Shown one piece after another: positions 8,525 to 16,892 of a stretch of DNA of 64,000 nucleotides (positions are counted from its first letter, which is position 1; the number at the start of each line of letters is the position of its first letter). The notes below the pieces were generated by a model that was given only the letters and a program-made list of their open reading frames with translations, was not told where the DNA came from and did no database searches. Where the stretch lies: assembly GCA_964518575.1 (NCBI GenBank), contig CAZFGW010000001.1, forward strand, positions 62,001-126,000, read 5' to 3'. Made by a program: the position numbers and the translations under genes. This DNA is from MGBC163016 sp964518575 (GTDB lineage: Bacteria; Actinomycetota; Coriobacteriia; Coriobacteriales; Eggerthellaceae).

Positions 8525-8579
8525 AGTGTATCGAGCGCACGTACAGACGGTGTAAGAGGTATGTAAAGTCTTTGTAAAG
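8525..8579 (-). promoter_or_regulatory. Pho-box-like triple repeat and promoter for the Na/Pi transporter
   Basis: Read on the minus strand: CTTTACA (8579-8573), CTTTACA (8568-8562) and TCTTACA (8557-8551), spaced exactly 11 nt, i.e. on one face of the helix. The arrangement matches the direct-repeat binding sites of PhoB/PhoP-type response regulators. A -10-like TACACT (8530-8525) sits 20 nt past the last repeat, as in activator-dependent Pho promoters. It is about 150 nt upstream of the transporter start. Confidence 0.72.
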
Positions 8580-8628
8580 CCGCGAAACAGCCGAGGTCAG
8601 ACCGCAGGTATTCCGGCGGGAAATCATC

Positions 8629-8634
8629 TATAAT
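8629..8634 (+). promoter_or_regulatory. Probable -10 element for the que operon
   Basis: TATAAT lies 56 nt before the queD start on the + strand. No good -35 is seen at the expected place. No preQ1 aptamer is recognisable in the leader between here and 8690. Confidence 0.4.
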
Positions 8635-8689
8635 TCCATGAAACAACCCATGGTGAAACAGATGCTTCTTCACCGGCGAAAGGATCGCG

Positions 8690-9115
8690 ATGTATGGACT
8701 GAAAACCGAGAGCAGCTTCGACGCCTCTCATTTCCTCACCGACTATCACGGCAAATGCGAGAACCTCCACGGACATCGCTGGCGCGTGGTAGCCATTCTG
8801 GAAGTTCCCGAGCTGCAGACCCAAGGAACGTGCAAGGACATGGTCATGGACTTCGGCGATTTCAAGGCAGCTCTGCGCGGGCTTACCGAACAGCTTGACC
8901 ACCGCTTCCTCATTGAAGAGGGCTCGCTTGCTCCCCAAACCCTTGCAGACCTTGATCAGGAAGGCTTCTCGGTCAAGCTCCTGCCCTTCCGCACCACGGC
9001 TGAAAATCTTGCGAAGTGGTTTTTCGACCGCCTTACCGAACAGGGATTGCCGGTGTATCAGGTGTATGTGTACGAGACGCCGAACAACTGCGCGTTTTAT
9101 CGCAAGGATGCCTGA
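8690..9115 (+). CDS. queD: 6-carboxytetrahydropterin synthase QueD
   Basis: A 141-aa member of the 6-pyruvoyl-tetrahydropterin synthase family. It converts dihydroneopterin triphosphate to 6-carboxy-tetrahydropterin, an early step to preQ0. The zinc ligands are His14 (DASHFL) and His27/His29 in ENLHGHRW, and Cys23 in GKCENLHGH is the catalytic cysteine of the QueD branch. DHRFL and ETPNNCAFY are the other conserved pieces. Start at 8690 follows AAGGATCG. It is the first gene of a four-gene set, queD-queE-queC-queF, all on the + strand. Confidence 0.95.
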   Translation: MYGLKTESSFDASHFLTDYHGKCENLHGHRWRVVAILEVPELQTQGTCKDMVMDFGDFKAALRGLTEQLDHRFLIEEGSLAPQTLADLDQEGFSVKLLPFRTTAENLAKWFFDRLTEQGLPVYQVYVYETPNNCAFYRKDA

Positions 9116-9121
9116 GTCTGC

Positions 9122-9946
9122 ATGGCTGAGAACTCCCCCATCGCCACGTCGGCGCACGACGGCGCGGACGCGCGCTTGAGCGCTTGCAAAGATGCTTCCC
9201 CTGAAGAAGCTTCTTGCTCCGATGCGCCCTTAAGCGCCCATTTCTTCCCCGTTGCCGAGCGATTCGTGTCGATCAATGGCGAAGGGCTGGCAGCCGGTCG
9301 CCTCTGCGCTTTCATCCGGTTCGCCGGTTGCAACCTATGGTGCTCGTATTGCGATACCCGATGGGCGAACCACCCCCTCGTCGAGGTCGAGGGTTGCTCG
9401 ATTGCCGATCTTCTGCAGTGGGTCAAAGAAACAGGAGTCTCTGCCGTCATGCTTACTGGTGGCGAACCCCTATGCCAGCCACATCTTGTCAATCTTGTGC
9501 GCGAACTTATGAGCGTTGATGCGCCTCATCCTTTGCGCGTTGAGATCGAGACGAACGGATCTTGCGATATCAGTCCGCTCATCACCCTTCGCCATGAAGC
9601 CGATGAGCAGGCATATCCGGGCAGTCTACACCTGACGCTCGATTGGAAAACGCCCTCTGCCGGAGAGGCAGTCTGCGACGCTATGCTTGAGGGCAACTAT
9701 GGGCTGCTCGACGAGCGCGATGCCGTGAAATTCGTCGTCGGCACGCAAGCGGATCTGTTGTTCGCGCGTGATTGCATCGCATCACTTGGCGAAGATGCCC
9801 GAGCGACCATGCTCCTCAGCCCGATCTGGGGGCAGATCGATCCCGTTGAGATCGTCGAGTTCATGAAAGAGCACGCACTTTACCGCGCACGGCTCCAGCT
9901 CCAGATGCACAAGATCATTTGGGATAGTGCTGAGCGCGGCGTGTGA
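9122..9946 (+). CDS. queE: 7-carboxy-7-deazaguanine synthase QueE (radical SAM)
   Basis: A 274-aa radical SAM enzyme making 7-carboxy-7-deazaguanine from carboxy-tetrahydropterin. Cysteines 70, 74 and 77 in CNLWCSYC form the CX3CX2C 4Fe-4S site; FVSINGEG before it and MLTGGEPL after it are the family's substrate and SAM motifs. Start at 9122 is 6 nt after queD. The first 40 residues (Ala/Ser-rich) precede the normal QueE start and are unusual; a later start is possible but no better ribosome site is seen. The stop is followed by a GTGAGC/GCTCAC hairpin without a U-run. Confidence 0.94.
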   Translation: MAENSPIATSAHDGADARLSACKDASPEEASCSDAPLSAHFFPVAERFVSINGEGLAAGRLCAFIRFAGCNLWCSYCDTRWANHPLVEVEGCSIADLLQWVKETGVSAVMLTGGEPLCQPHLVNLVRELMSVDAPHPLRVEIETNGSCDISPLITLRHEADEQAYPGSLHLTLDWKTPSAGEAVCDAMLEGNYGLLDERDAVKFVVGTQADLLFARDCIASLGEDARATMLLSPIWGQIDPVEIVEFMKEHALYRARLQLQMHKIIWDSAERGV

Positions 9947-10067
9947 GCAGCTCGGCTCACGGGGTTTCGCGACCTTCGCCCCTGCCTTGGGCACCATCAT
10001 CCAAGATGTGGGCAGAAATGTTTGAGAGCCACGTTTGGCTGATATACACAACAGAGAAAGGAACAAC

Positions 10068-10754
10068 ATGAGCACTCCCCGCGCACTCGTTCTTTGTTCG
10101 GGCGGACTTGATTCCACTACGCTGCTCGCGCTTGCCGTCGAGCGCTTCGGTGCGGACAACGTCGTGGCGCTTTCCATTTCGTATGGGCAAAAACACGCCC
10201 GCGAACTTCAAGCGGCTCATGCGGTCACGTCCTACTATGGCGTTTCGCAAGAGTGCTTGGACCTTTCGACCATTTTCGCGAACAGCTCGTGTGCGCTGCT
10301 TGCCCATGCGGATACTGCCATTCCGCACGCAACCTATACCGAGCAGCGCGCGCACGGGGATGAGACCATTAGCACCTACGTTCCTTTCCGAAACGGTCTC
10401 TTCCTCTCGGCGGCAGCTTCTTATGCCCTCTCCCTTAATTGTTCGGTCGTCCTCTACGGCGCCCATCACGACGATTGCGCGGGAGATGCCTACCCCGATT
10501 GTTCCGCCGAATTCGTTGAAGCCATGGAACGCTCCATTGCGCTCGGAACGGGTGGGCAGCTGCATTTGCACGCACCGTTCGTGAACATTTCTAAAGCGGA
10601 TATCGTGAAACAGGGGCTCGGTCTGGGCGTTCCTTACGAACTTACGTGGTCATGTTATGAGGGGGGTGACGTGCCCTGCGGCGCGTGTGCCACCTGCCTC
10701 GATCGCGCAGCTGCATTCGCCGCTAACCACGTTGCTGACCCCGCCTTGGTATGA
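10068..10754 (+). CDS. queC: 7-cyano-7-deazaguanine synthase QueC
   Basis: A 228-aa adenine-nucleotide hydrolase-fold enzyme that makes preQ0 from 7-carboxy-7-deazaguanine, ammonia and ATP. The PP-loop CSGGLDSTT (10-18) and the C-terminal zinc site CYEGGDVPCGACATC with four cysteines are both intact; FRNGLFLS and GAHHDDCAGDAYPD are also typical. I set the start at the ATG at 10068 behind AGAAAGGA; the frame is open further upstream without a ribosome site. It sits between queE and queF. Confidence 0.95.
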   Translation: MSTPRALVLCSGGLDSTTLLALAVERFGADNVVALSISYGQKHARELQAAHAVTSYYGVSQECLDLSTIFANSSCALLAHADTAIPHATYTEQRAHGDETISTYVPFRNGLFLSAAASYALSLNCSVVLYGAHHDDCAGDAYPDCSAEFVEAMERSIALGTGGQLHLHAPFVNISKADIVKQGLGLGVPYELTWSCYEGGDVPCGACATCLDRAAAFAANHVADPALV

Positions 10755-10835
10755 TGGCGCAACCGCCGCGCATACCGTAGTATGTTGATGAGCAAGAGGA
10801 TGTCGCACAAAGCGCATACGAGAAGGAAGACGCCG

Positions 10836-11321
10836 ATGAACACACACGATCAGAACCTGACACTGCTCGGAAACAACCAGACAGCATATCCCACCACCTA
10901 TGATCCATCGGTGCTCGAAACGTTCGAGAACAAGCATCAAGACAACGATTATTTCGTGAAGTTCAATTGCCCCGAATTCACCAGTCTCTGCCCCATCACC
11001 GGGCAGCCGGATTTCGCCACGATCTACATTTCCTACGTTCCCGATGTGCGCATGGTGGAGTCGAAGAGTTTGAAGTTGTATCTTTTCAGTTTCCGCAACC
11101 ATGGGGATTTCCACGAGGATTGCGTCAATATCATCATGAAGGATCTCATTGAGCTCATGGATCCGAAGTACATCGAAGTGTGGGGGAAGTTTATGCCGCG
11201 TGGAGGCATTTCCATCGATCCGTATTGCAATTACGGTCGCGCAGGAACCCGTTGGGAAGACGTTGCGTGGGAGCGGTTGTCGCGCCATGATATATACCCC
11301 GAGTCCGTGGACAACCGGTAA
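10836..11321 (+). CDS. queF: preQ1 synthase (NADPH-dependent nitrile reductase) QueF
   Basis: A 161-aa unimodular QueF that reduces preQ0 to preQ1. The catalytic Cys lies in FTSLCPITGQPDFA, the QueF family motif ESKSLKLYLFSFRNHGDFHE binds NADPH, and PRGGISIDPYCNYGR is the C-terminal signature. The ATG at 10836 has AGAAGGAAG at the right distance, so it is preferred over the upstream ATG at 10782. A word GTATGATGGCGCAAC at 10749-10763 precedes the gene and is also found before msrAB; it may be a promoter. Ends the que cluster; a repeat element follows. Confidence 0.95.
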   Translation: MNTHDQNLTLLGNNQTAYPTTYDPSVLETFENKHQDNDYFVKFNCPEFTSLCPITGQPDFATIYISYVPDVRMVESKSLKLYLFSFRNHGDFHEDCVNIIMKDLIELMDPKYIEVWGKFMPRGGISIDPYCNYGRAGTRWEDVAWERLSRHDIYPESVDNR

Positions 11322-11342
11322 CGGTTCGATCGGTTGAATCAG

Positions 11343-11700
11343 GGTTGGGTATAGATGTTGGGACGAGATTTATCTCGTCCGCAATGATGCGTTGTTGGGG
11401 CTGGTGCGGTTTTGGGGATCACCGTTGGTGTCGCGCGGTTGCCTGATGTTTCATTACCTAGGTTGTTGCGCCCGCGGACGAGATGAATCTCGCCCCAACG
11501 TCCACTAGAGACATTTTTTCAATTAATAAGATATTGCAACCAGAAACGGTCACCGGGGTCACCAAAACCAATAAAAGACATTCATGCGAAAACGGAATGG
11601 ATAACAATCGGGGTTGATGCCGCAGGCATGAATGCAGGTTTTTTGCGGGCGAGATGAATCTCGCGGTCGCGTCCACCTTATTCGATTGCCTTAATGATGC
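11343..11700. repeat. Composite palindromic intergenic repeat, long copy 3
   Basis: This is one of two long, collinear copies (the other at 16893-17250). It holds palindromes at 11361-11380 (GGACGAGATTTATCTCGTCC), 11476-11495 and about 11646-11665. Between the second and third is a conserved module with the words GGTCACCGGGGTCACC, AAAAGACATTCATGCG and GCAGGCATGAATGC. Ends of the module carry CGTCCAC. It fills the whole gap between the convergent queF and SDR genes; no gene is seen here. Confidence 0.85.
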
Positions 11701-11737
11701 GGATGGATCGCCCACATGGGGCGATCCATCACACGGA

Positions 11738-12517
11738 TTAGAACGTTGTCCATGCACCATCCACGGTGATGACGGTTCCATTGATGAAATGGGACTCATC
11801 CTGCGCAAGGAACAATGCGGCGTTCGCGATGTCCTCGGGCATTCCCAATAATGACGAATGCACCAACAACTCACTGGTGCGCGAGAATCCGAACTCATCC
11901 GACGGCGGCATCGTGATGGGCAGTTCCGTCACAATTCCACCCGGGGCGATCGCATTCGCCCGGATTCCCTTATGGATGTACATGAACGCGGTATTCTTCG
12001 TTGCTGCCAAAAGGGCTGCTTTCGAGGCGCAATAAGCGGCACCCGCCGTCTGATGCAATGCGCCTACGCTGGTCAGATTGATGATCGATCCGATAACTTC
12101 GTCATCTTCCTCAGCATCCGGATTCAAAGCGAAAAACGTGTTCACCGCCTTGCGCATCGCGCGCAGAGGACCAAACGTATTCACCGCGAATAACTCCGCC
12201 AGCATCTCTTCCGACATATCCCCGATAGCGGTGTTGTCGTCCATGATACCCGCATTGTTCACGAGCACGTCGAAGGTGCCGAACTCGGCAACGGCGGCAT
12301 CGATCATGCCATCCGTTGTCTCCGGACACGCCACATCTCCTGGAAACGCGATTGCGCGTCCGGGTCCTTCCAGCTCCTCACACATCTGGATCAGACGATC
12401 CTTCTGCTTGTCGACCGCGATTACGTTCGCACCTTCCTGCACGAACAACTCGGTGATCGCGTTGCCGATGCCCGCAACGGCACCCGTTACCACAATGGAC
12501 TTTCCCTCAAGCTTCAT
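11738..12517 (-). CDS. SDR-family oxidoreductase
   Basis: A 259-aa classical short-chain dehydrogenase/reductase. Nucleotide-binding TGAVAGIG (11-18), NNAG (about 88-91), catalytic Ser in NLTSVGALH and the YCASK catalytic Tyr/Lys pair are present, and the C-terminal FINGTVITVDGAW is typical. It will oxidise or reduce an alcohol/ketone with NAD(P)(H); Asp in VIAVDKQ suggests NAD preference. It is third in an operon with an ATC-hydrolase-like protein and a GcvT-like methyltransferase, so its substrate may be a methoxylated or demethylated aromatic or similar compound; that is inference. Confidence 0.9.
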   Translation of the reverse strand: MKLEGKSIVVTGAVAGIGNAITELFVQEGANVIAVDKQKDRLIQMCEELEGPGRAIAFPGDVACPETTDGMIDAAVAEFGTFDVLVNNAGIMDDNTAIGDMSEEMLAELFAVNTFGPLRAMRKAVNTFFALNPDAEEDDEVIGSIINLTSVGALHQTAGAAYCASKAALLAATKNTAFMYIHKGIRANAIAPGGIVTELPITMPPSDEFGFSRTSELLVHSSLLGMPEDIANAALFLAQDESHFINGTVITVDGAWTTF

Positions 12518-12540
12518 AGTGATGCTCTCCTTTTCTGACC

Positions 12541-13536
12541 TTAGATGAAGGCTTTCTCGCAGATGATCGCAGGCGAATCGTTCTGACCAACCGTGACTGC
12601 CTCCCCCACGATCGCCTTATCAGCATCGATCACGGCGAAACCGATATTCTTGTCGACGGTGTATCCATAAATGGCGCTGCGCACGATCCCGCAGGGCACG
12701 CCCTTGCGATACACGATCTCCGTTTGCGAAATATCCTCATAGGAGGGCGCGAGATATTCCAGACCGACGAGCTTGCGCTTCGGTCCCTCCTTCTGTGCTT
12801 GCTCAAGCGCTTCTTTGCCCACGAACTCCTTGTCCATGCAAACCGACCACCCGAGATCACACTCGAACGGCGTGAGGCCATACATGTCTTGGCGAAGGGT
12901 GAACCCGCGCTCAACAGGAACCGAGCGCACATAGACCTCAAGAATCTGAAGCTCAGGGAATCCCAATTCGTTGCCGTGCTCGGCAAGAATCTTCTCGAGC
13001 TGTTCCGCCTTATCCGCAGCCACGTAGATTTCATAGCCCAGTTCGCCCGTGAAACCTGCACGATGGATCTTCACGTCAATACCCTCGATCTTGTTGCCGC
13101 AGATCACAAAGCGTTTAAGGTCATCGACGGGGGAAGCGCAAAGCGCGTTGACGAACTCGAGCGATTTCGGTCCCTGTACGGCATACATCACGACGTCCTT
13201 GGTGATGTCCTCGACGCTGACGTCGTATCCATCTTTGTGCGCGTCCGCCCATGCGATGAACTGGGGTGCATACAGCGTCGAAATCCAGTAGGTGTTCTCG
13301 TCCATGTGCATGACGATCGTGTCATCGATGATCTTGCCATTTTCATCGAGCATGGTCGTGTATTTCGACTTCCCCACCGGCGTTTTCGAAATGTCGTTCA
13401 CGAACAAGTAGTTCGCGAATGCCCCCGCCTCAGGACCTTCGAGGCGAACAAGATCGTGAGTCCAGCAGTACCATGCAGCATTGTTGCGAACAGCCAGAGC
13501 TTCTGCGCGCGCCGCTTCGTCTTCTTTGAAAAGCAT
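12541..13536 (-). CDS. GcvT-like aminomethyltransferase family protein (candidate THF-dependent demethylase)
   Basis: A 331-aa GcvT-fold protein. Recognisable pieces are the N-terminal LEGPEAGAFANYLFVNDI, the IHRAGFTGELGYEIYV stretch (folate-site region, about 160-175), and the C-terminal barrel with GIVRSAIYGYTVDKNIGFA. Proteins of this fold move a one-carbon group to tetrahydrofolate: glycine-cleavage T protein, DMSP demethylase, LigM and DesA O-demethylases. No glycine-cleavage P, H or L genes are near, which argues against a glycine role. In an acetogenic context methyl-THF made here would feed AcsE. The exact methyl donor is unknown. Ten nt separate it from the gene upstream. Confidence 0.82.
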   Translation of the reverse strand: MLFKEDEAARAEALAVRNNAAWYCWTHDLVRLEGPEAGAFANYLFVNDISKTPVGKSKYTTMLDENGKIIDDTIVMHMDENTYWISTLYAPQFIAWADAHKDGYDVSVEDITKDVVMYAVQGPKSLEFVNALCASPVDDLKRFVICGNKIEGIDVKIHRAGFTGELGYEIYVAADKAEQLEKILAEHGNELGFPELQILEVYVRSVPVERGFTLRQDMYGLTPFECDLGWSVCMDKEFVGKEALEQAQKEGPKRKLVGLEYLAPSYEDISQTEIVYRKGVPCGIVRSAIYGYTVDKNIGFAVIDADKAIVGEAVTVGQNDSPAIICEKAFI

Positions 13537-13546
13537 GTTTGCCCCC

Positions 13547-14752
13547 CTAAATCATCCGTTTGTCAATCTTGCGCCCAATTACGATGTCGAACTCGTCCTC
13601 TTCCTCGGCAAGTCCCTCGAACCAGCACGACCATTCAGCGCTGACGAGCGTTTTCACCGCGTTATGCCAAAGGGTCTCGTATCCGATTGCAAGCTCATCC
13701 ATCGGTGCCATTTCGAAACGTCCGTTGAAATCGTCAGCAGTCACATGGATGCGAATCTCATCTCTGGTGAATGCCTCCAGAGTGTAGGGCACGAGCTGCG
13801 TATCGAGCAGGGTCGTGATGTACGCGCCCATAATGCGCGGATCGTTTTCAGGAATGCTGTCCGGCGCGCCCGTCCACTCGCGTACCGCCCGTTTCGCAAA
13901 CGGCTCCATGAAGAGATTCTTGCCCGCCGTGGCGAAGACAATTCGGAAAATGCGCAGGAATTCTTCCTCGTCATCGGGAAGGTCGCGAATGACCGCAAGC
14001 GGGAATGCAACGCACCACGCCCAGCCGAACTCGCACAACCAGCGATAGTCGTATTCAAGCGAATGCTCTTCGCCAAACGCATTGCTGTACTGGCCGTTGC
14101 GGATGATCTGCCCATCGCGTACCGTTCGCTCTTCCGGCGTGTCGTGCACCGGCATGACCGGCGTTCCCATGTGATCCAAAAAGCCCTGCTTGGGCAGGTC
14201 AAATGCACTGCGACGTTCGGCAACCACCCTGCAATGCCGGTCGCCACACCCGCGCGCCTCGCACATATTGAGCGACACGTCGTTCTCGCCGCCATTCGCA
14301 AGGTCGAAATTCGCCGTGAACATAGCGGTGGTCATATTGCAGAGCTCCGCACCGACGATATCCCATGGGCAGGTATCGAGCTCTTTCTCCACACGGTCTT
14401 TGGTGAACTGGATAACACGTCCCGCCATGTTCTCCGCTTCATCACCATAGTCGCCAAAGATTGCTCCCAGCCATGCGCTCTTTTCGCAAAACTCCGGGAT
14501 ATTCCAATCGTCATAGAACGTGTTGAGGTATTCCTCCCCTGAAACCCCCATGTTGAGGTTGTAGGACATCTCGCAGATCGCTTCGGTCCGCTTTTCGAAA
14601 TCCGGCTCGAGGATACGCATCACCTGAAAGATGTTCGCGCAGAATGCCGCGATCTGCCTGGTCGCATATCGATACGCCTCCACTTCGGGGATCAGTTTTC
14701 CCCAAACCGTTCGCACCGCCTTATAAGAGTCGAGCTTGTCGTTCAAAGACAT
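13547..14752 (-). CDS. ATC-hydrolase/V4R-like protein of unknown function
   Basis: A 401-aa protein I cannot assign precisely. A Cys-rich motif CEARGCGDRHCRV (about 177-189) matches the C-x-G-x-GD-x2-C-x-F pattern of V4R and L-2-amino-thiazoline-4-carboxylate hydrolase-like domains. It is preceded by an alpha-helical N-terminal half and followed by a WLCEFGWAWCVAFP segment. The repeated domain-like C-terminal half has no motif I recognise. Start at 14752 follows AAAGGAGTG. First gene of the operon with the GcvT-like and SDR genes and divergent from the PucR regulator, so it probably acts with them on the same substrate. Confidence 0.65.
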   Translation of the reverse strand: MSLNDKLDSYKAVRTVWGKLIPEVEAYRYATRQIAAFCANIFQVMRILEPDFEKRTEAICEMSYNLNMGVSGEEYLNTFYDDWNIPEFCEKSAWLGAIFGDYGDEAENMAGRVIQFTKDRVEKELDTCPWDIVGAELCNMTTAMFTANFDLANGGENDVSLNMCEARGCGDRHCRVVAERRSAFDLPKQGFLDHMGTPVMPVHDTPEERTVRDGQIIRNGQYSNAFGEEHSLEYDYRWLCEFGWAWCVAFPLAVIRDLPDDEEEFLRIFRIVFATAGKNLFMEPFAKRAVREWTGAPDSIPENDPRIMGAYITTLLDTQLVPYTLEAFTRDEIRIHVTADDFNGRFEMAPMDELAIGYETLWHNAVKTLVSAEWSCWFEGLAEEEDEFDIVIGRKIDKRMI

Positions 14753-14905
14753 CAGATCACTCCTTTCTTTACCGCACCTTGCCGGAAAGTCTAGAGCCAA
14801 TCTCCGCGTTCGAATATGCTACAGAGTGATTGAATATGTATGTATCGAGGGGTACAATCTGTACTGTTCATTCCCGTGCTTCAAAGAGTTTCCGGGAGGT
14901 CATCC

Positions 14906-16414
14906 ATGCTGCTCAATCCCGACATCCTCTTCGATTATCTGTCGAACGATCTTTCCCTCGAAATGCGCGGACGCAAGAAAACCGATCTGGCGCTTTCCCG
15001 TCCGCTGTTCCACATGGATCCGCAAGAGCCTTTCAAGGCGAATCGACTCTATGTATCCCGCGCCGACAAGCTTCCCGCGCAACCCCATATTGAAGAAGGT
15101 GTCGTCATCATCGTGGTCGGGGAAAACATGCATTTGTCCGTGTATGAAACGCGCTGCTGCATCATCCATGTCACGGACAACACCGACATCTTCGACGTCT
15201 TCAACGAGGCACAGCGCGTGTTCGACCGCTTCGACGCCTACGAGCGCAGCACCGAGAAAATCATGCGGACAACGGCGAATATCAAGCAGATCGTGGATGT
15301 CTCGAGCGCACTTATTGATACACCCCTTCTGGTTCTGGACGCGAAGTTCAACGTACTCGCCGAAAGTTCCCAGCAAGCCGGCACCCTGCTCGAACTCGAA
15401 AGCCTTGAAACGTTCCTTGCCAACGAGAGCCTGATGATGCAACGGCGCGACCCGATCTCCATCAGCATCCTCGACAAAGATCTTTTGTGTCAAAACCTCT
15501 ATAGCCAAGACGAGTATCTCGGGAGCATCACCTTCGATTACAACCTGCGCCGGCGGCGCATGAGCGACACCGCCCTCATCTCCTTCATTGCGAATATCGT
15601 GGTCGAAGCACTCATGCAGCTTCCCCGTGACGGATCTTCGCAACTCGATATCAAGCAAACCCTCGAGGACCTTCTCGACGGTGTAGGTATTTCCGAAGAT
15701 CGCCGCAGGGGCATTCATCGCTCAGCCATGCGCCATGAATTCATGTGCCTCAAGATTGCGCTCGATGCCGACATGGCGGCGCTGCCTTTCGCGTATGTTT
15801 GCTCCGAGATCGAAACGCAATACCCCGGTAGCTTCGCCTTCACGCGCAACGGCGCCATAATCGCCCTGGTCAATGTTTCTGCCATCATTGAAGGCACAGC
15901 GGGATCGACTGACCCTACGATCAGGAATCTCGAAGAACAGCTGCGGGAGTTCGCGCATGCGGTAAAAGCGCGGGTCGGGATCAGCGATGCCTTCAACGAC
16001 CTCATGGAACTGCGCATGTATTACGATCAGGCGTCTGCAGCACTTTCGGGTGGGATCGCGAAGGATTCGGAAGAGCGGGTGTTTTATTTCCAGGATTACG
16101 CGCTCGCCCAGTTGGTCTCAAACGCGTTCGGAAGCACGCCGATCGAGATGTATCTTACGCGCGGGCTGAAGCGTCTTGCCGCGCACGATGAGATGAGTTC
16201 GGTGAGTTATCTCGATACCTTGCGCGTGTATTTGAACAACAACATGTCCATGACGCGGACGGCGGCGGAACTTTTCGTGCATCGCTCAACGCTCATCGAC
16301 CGGATCGCCCGTATAGAAAAGGAACTGGACCTGGATCTCAAGGATCCTCATGATCGCTTGCGCATGCAGATCATTTTGGAAGGTCTTGAGATCAGATCCA
16401 GTTTTCAAGATTGA
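14906..16414 (+). CDS. PucR-family transcriptional regulator
   Basis: A 502-aa regulator. The C-terminal PucR helix-turn-helix (PF13556-type) is clear: YLDTLRVYLNNNMSMTRTAA followed by LFVHRSTLIDRIARIEKEL (about 435-475). Before it is a GGDEF-related CdaR-like domain (RVGISDAFNDLMELRMYYDQ). The N-terminal 280 residues are a probable sensor domain with no motif I can name. Start at 14906 has GGGAGG 7 nt upstream; an in-frame ATG at 14840 lacks one. It is transcribed divergently from the GcvT-like operon, and PucR proteins commonly activate neighbouring catabolic genes, so it likely controls that operon. Confidence 0.88.
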   Translation: MLLNPDILFDYLSNDLSLEMRGRKKTDLALSRPLFHMDPQEPFKANRLYVSRADKLPAQPHIEEGVVIIVVGENMHLSVYETRCCIIHVTDNTDIFDVFNEAQRVFDRFDAYERSTEKIMRTTANIKQIVDVSSALIDTPLLVLDAKFNVLAESSQQAGTLLELESLETFLANESLMMQRRDPISISILDKDLLCQNLYSQDEYLGSITFDYNLRRRRMSDTALISFIANIVVEALMQLPRDGSSQLDIKQTLEDLLDGVGISEDRRRGIHRSAMRHEFMCLKIALDADMAALPFAYVCSEIETQYPGSFAFTRNGAIIALVNVSAIIEGTAGSTDPTIRNLEEQLREFAHAVKARVGISDAFNDLMELRMYYDQASAALSGGIAKDSEERVFYFQDYALAQLVSNAFGSTPIEMYLTRGLKRLAAHDEMSSVSYLDTLRVYLNNNMSMTRTAAELFVHRSTLIDRIARIEKELDLDLKDPHDRLRMQIILEGLEIRSSFQD

Positions 16415-16426
16415 TCATTGAGCATT

Positions 16427-16480
16427 CAGAAGTGCGCTTCTGAGATTTTATACAGGTTCTTTCAGAGGTTCGCTTCTGAA
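16427..16480 (+). terminator. Tandem hairpins after the PucR gene
   Basis: Two hairpins: CAGAAG-TGCG-CTTCTG (16427-16442), followed by AGATTTTA, and TTCAGAGG-TTCG-CTTCTGAA (16461-16480) with a UUCG tetraloop. The first, with a short U-rich tail, is a plausible terminator; the second may protect the 3' end or serve the opposite strand. Confidence 0.55.
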
Positions 16481-16511
16481 GCTTGATCCAATAGGTGTTT
16501 CAAAAACTCGA

Positions 16512-16730
16512 TTAATCCTCTTCGATTGCTTGGAGTTCTTCATCAATGGCAGCAACCTGCTCCTCGGTCAGTCCAGCTTGGGGGAACGAAGCGAGCTTGC
16601 GGAACGTCAAGCCACCGACCAGTTTCATCTGAGGATCGGTCTCAAAGCCGGGAGAGTACTTCGTGATGACCTCGCATGCCGCCTTGCTCTTCTTGAGCTT
16701 CTTGACTTTATCGTCGACTGAGTAACCCAT
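16512..16730 (-). CDS. 72-aa conserved-looking small protein
   Basis: A small acidic protein (MGYSVDDKVKKLKKSKAACE at the N-terminus, then KLVGGLTFRKLASFPQAGLT, ending in an acidic helix EEDEL-like tail). The AGGAGG 5 nt before the ATG at 16730 and a clean stop support a real gene. I do not recognise the family. The single Cys and a KY-SPGF segment suggest neither a Fe-S nor a DNA-binding protein. It lies beyond the PucR gene on the opposite strand. The pattern LT-x-RKLA-x-FPQAGL looks conserved-domain-like and may pair with an enzyme, but this is a guess. Confidence 0.72.
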   Translation of the reverse strand: MGYSVDDKVKKLKKSKAACEVITKYSPGFETDPQMKLVGGLTFRKLASFPQAGLTEEQVAAIDEELQAIEED

Positions 16731-16892
16731 GATTCCTCCTATCTGCGGTTTACCATACAGGTCGATTCTACGAGGTCGTGCGTGAGATACTAGCCTACAG
16801 AGCAGCGCTCTTTGTGGGAGTTTATACCTACAATTTGTATGTATCATGAGAGGCGAACCATGCGTAATTGGAAATGGCTCAAATACGGAAAT

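Noticed and set aside
8590..8690. preQ1 riboswitch before queD
   Set aside because: No preQ1-I or preQ1-II aptamer motif could be recognised in the leader.
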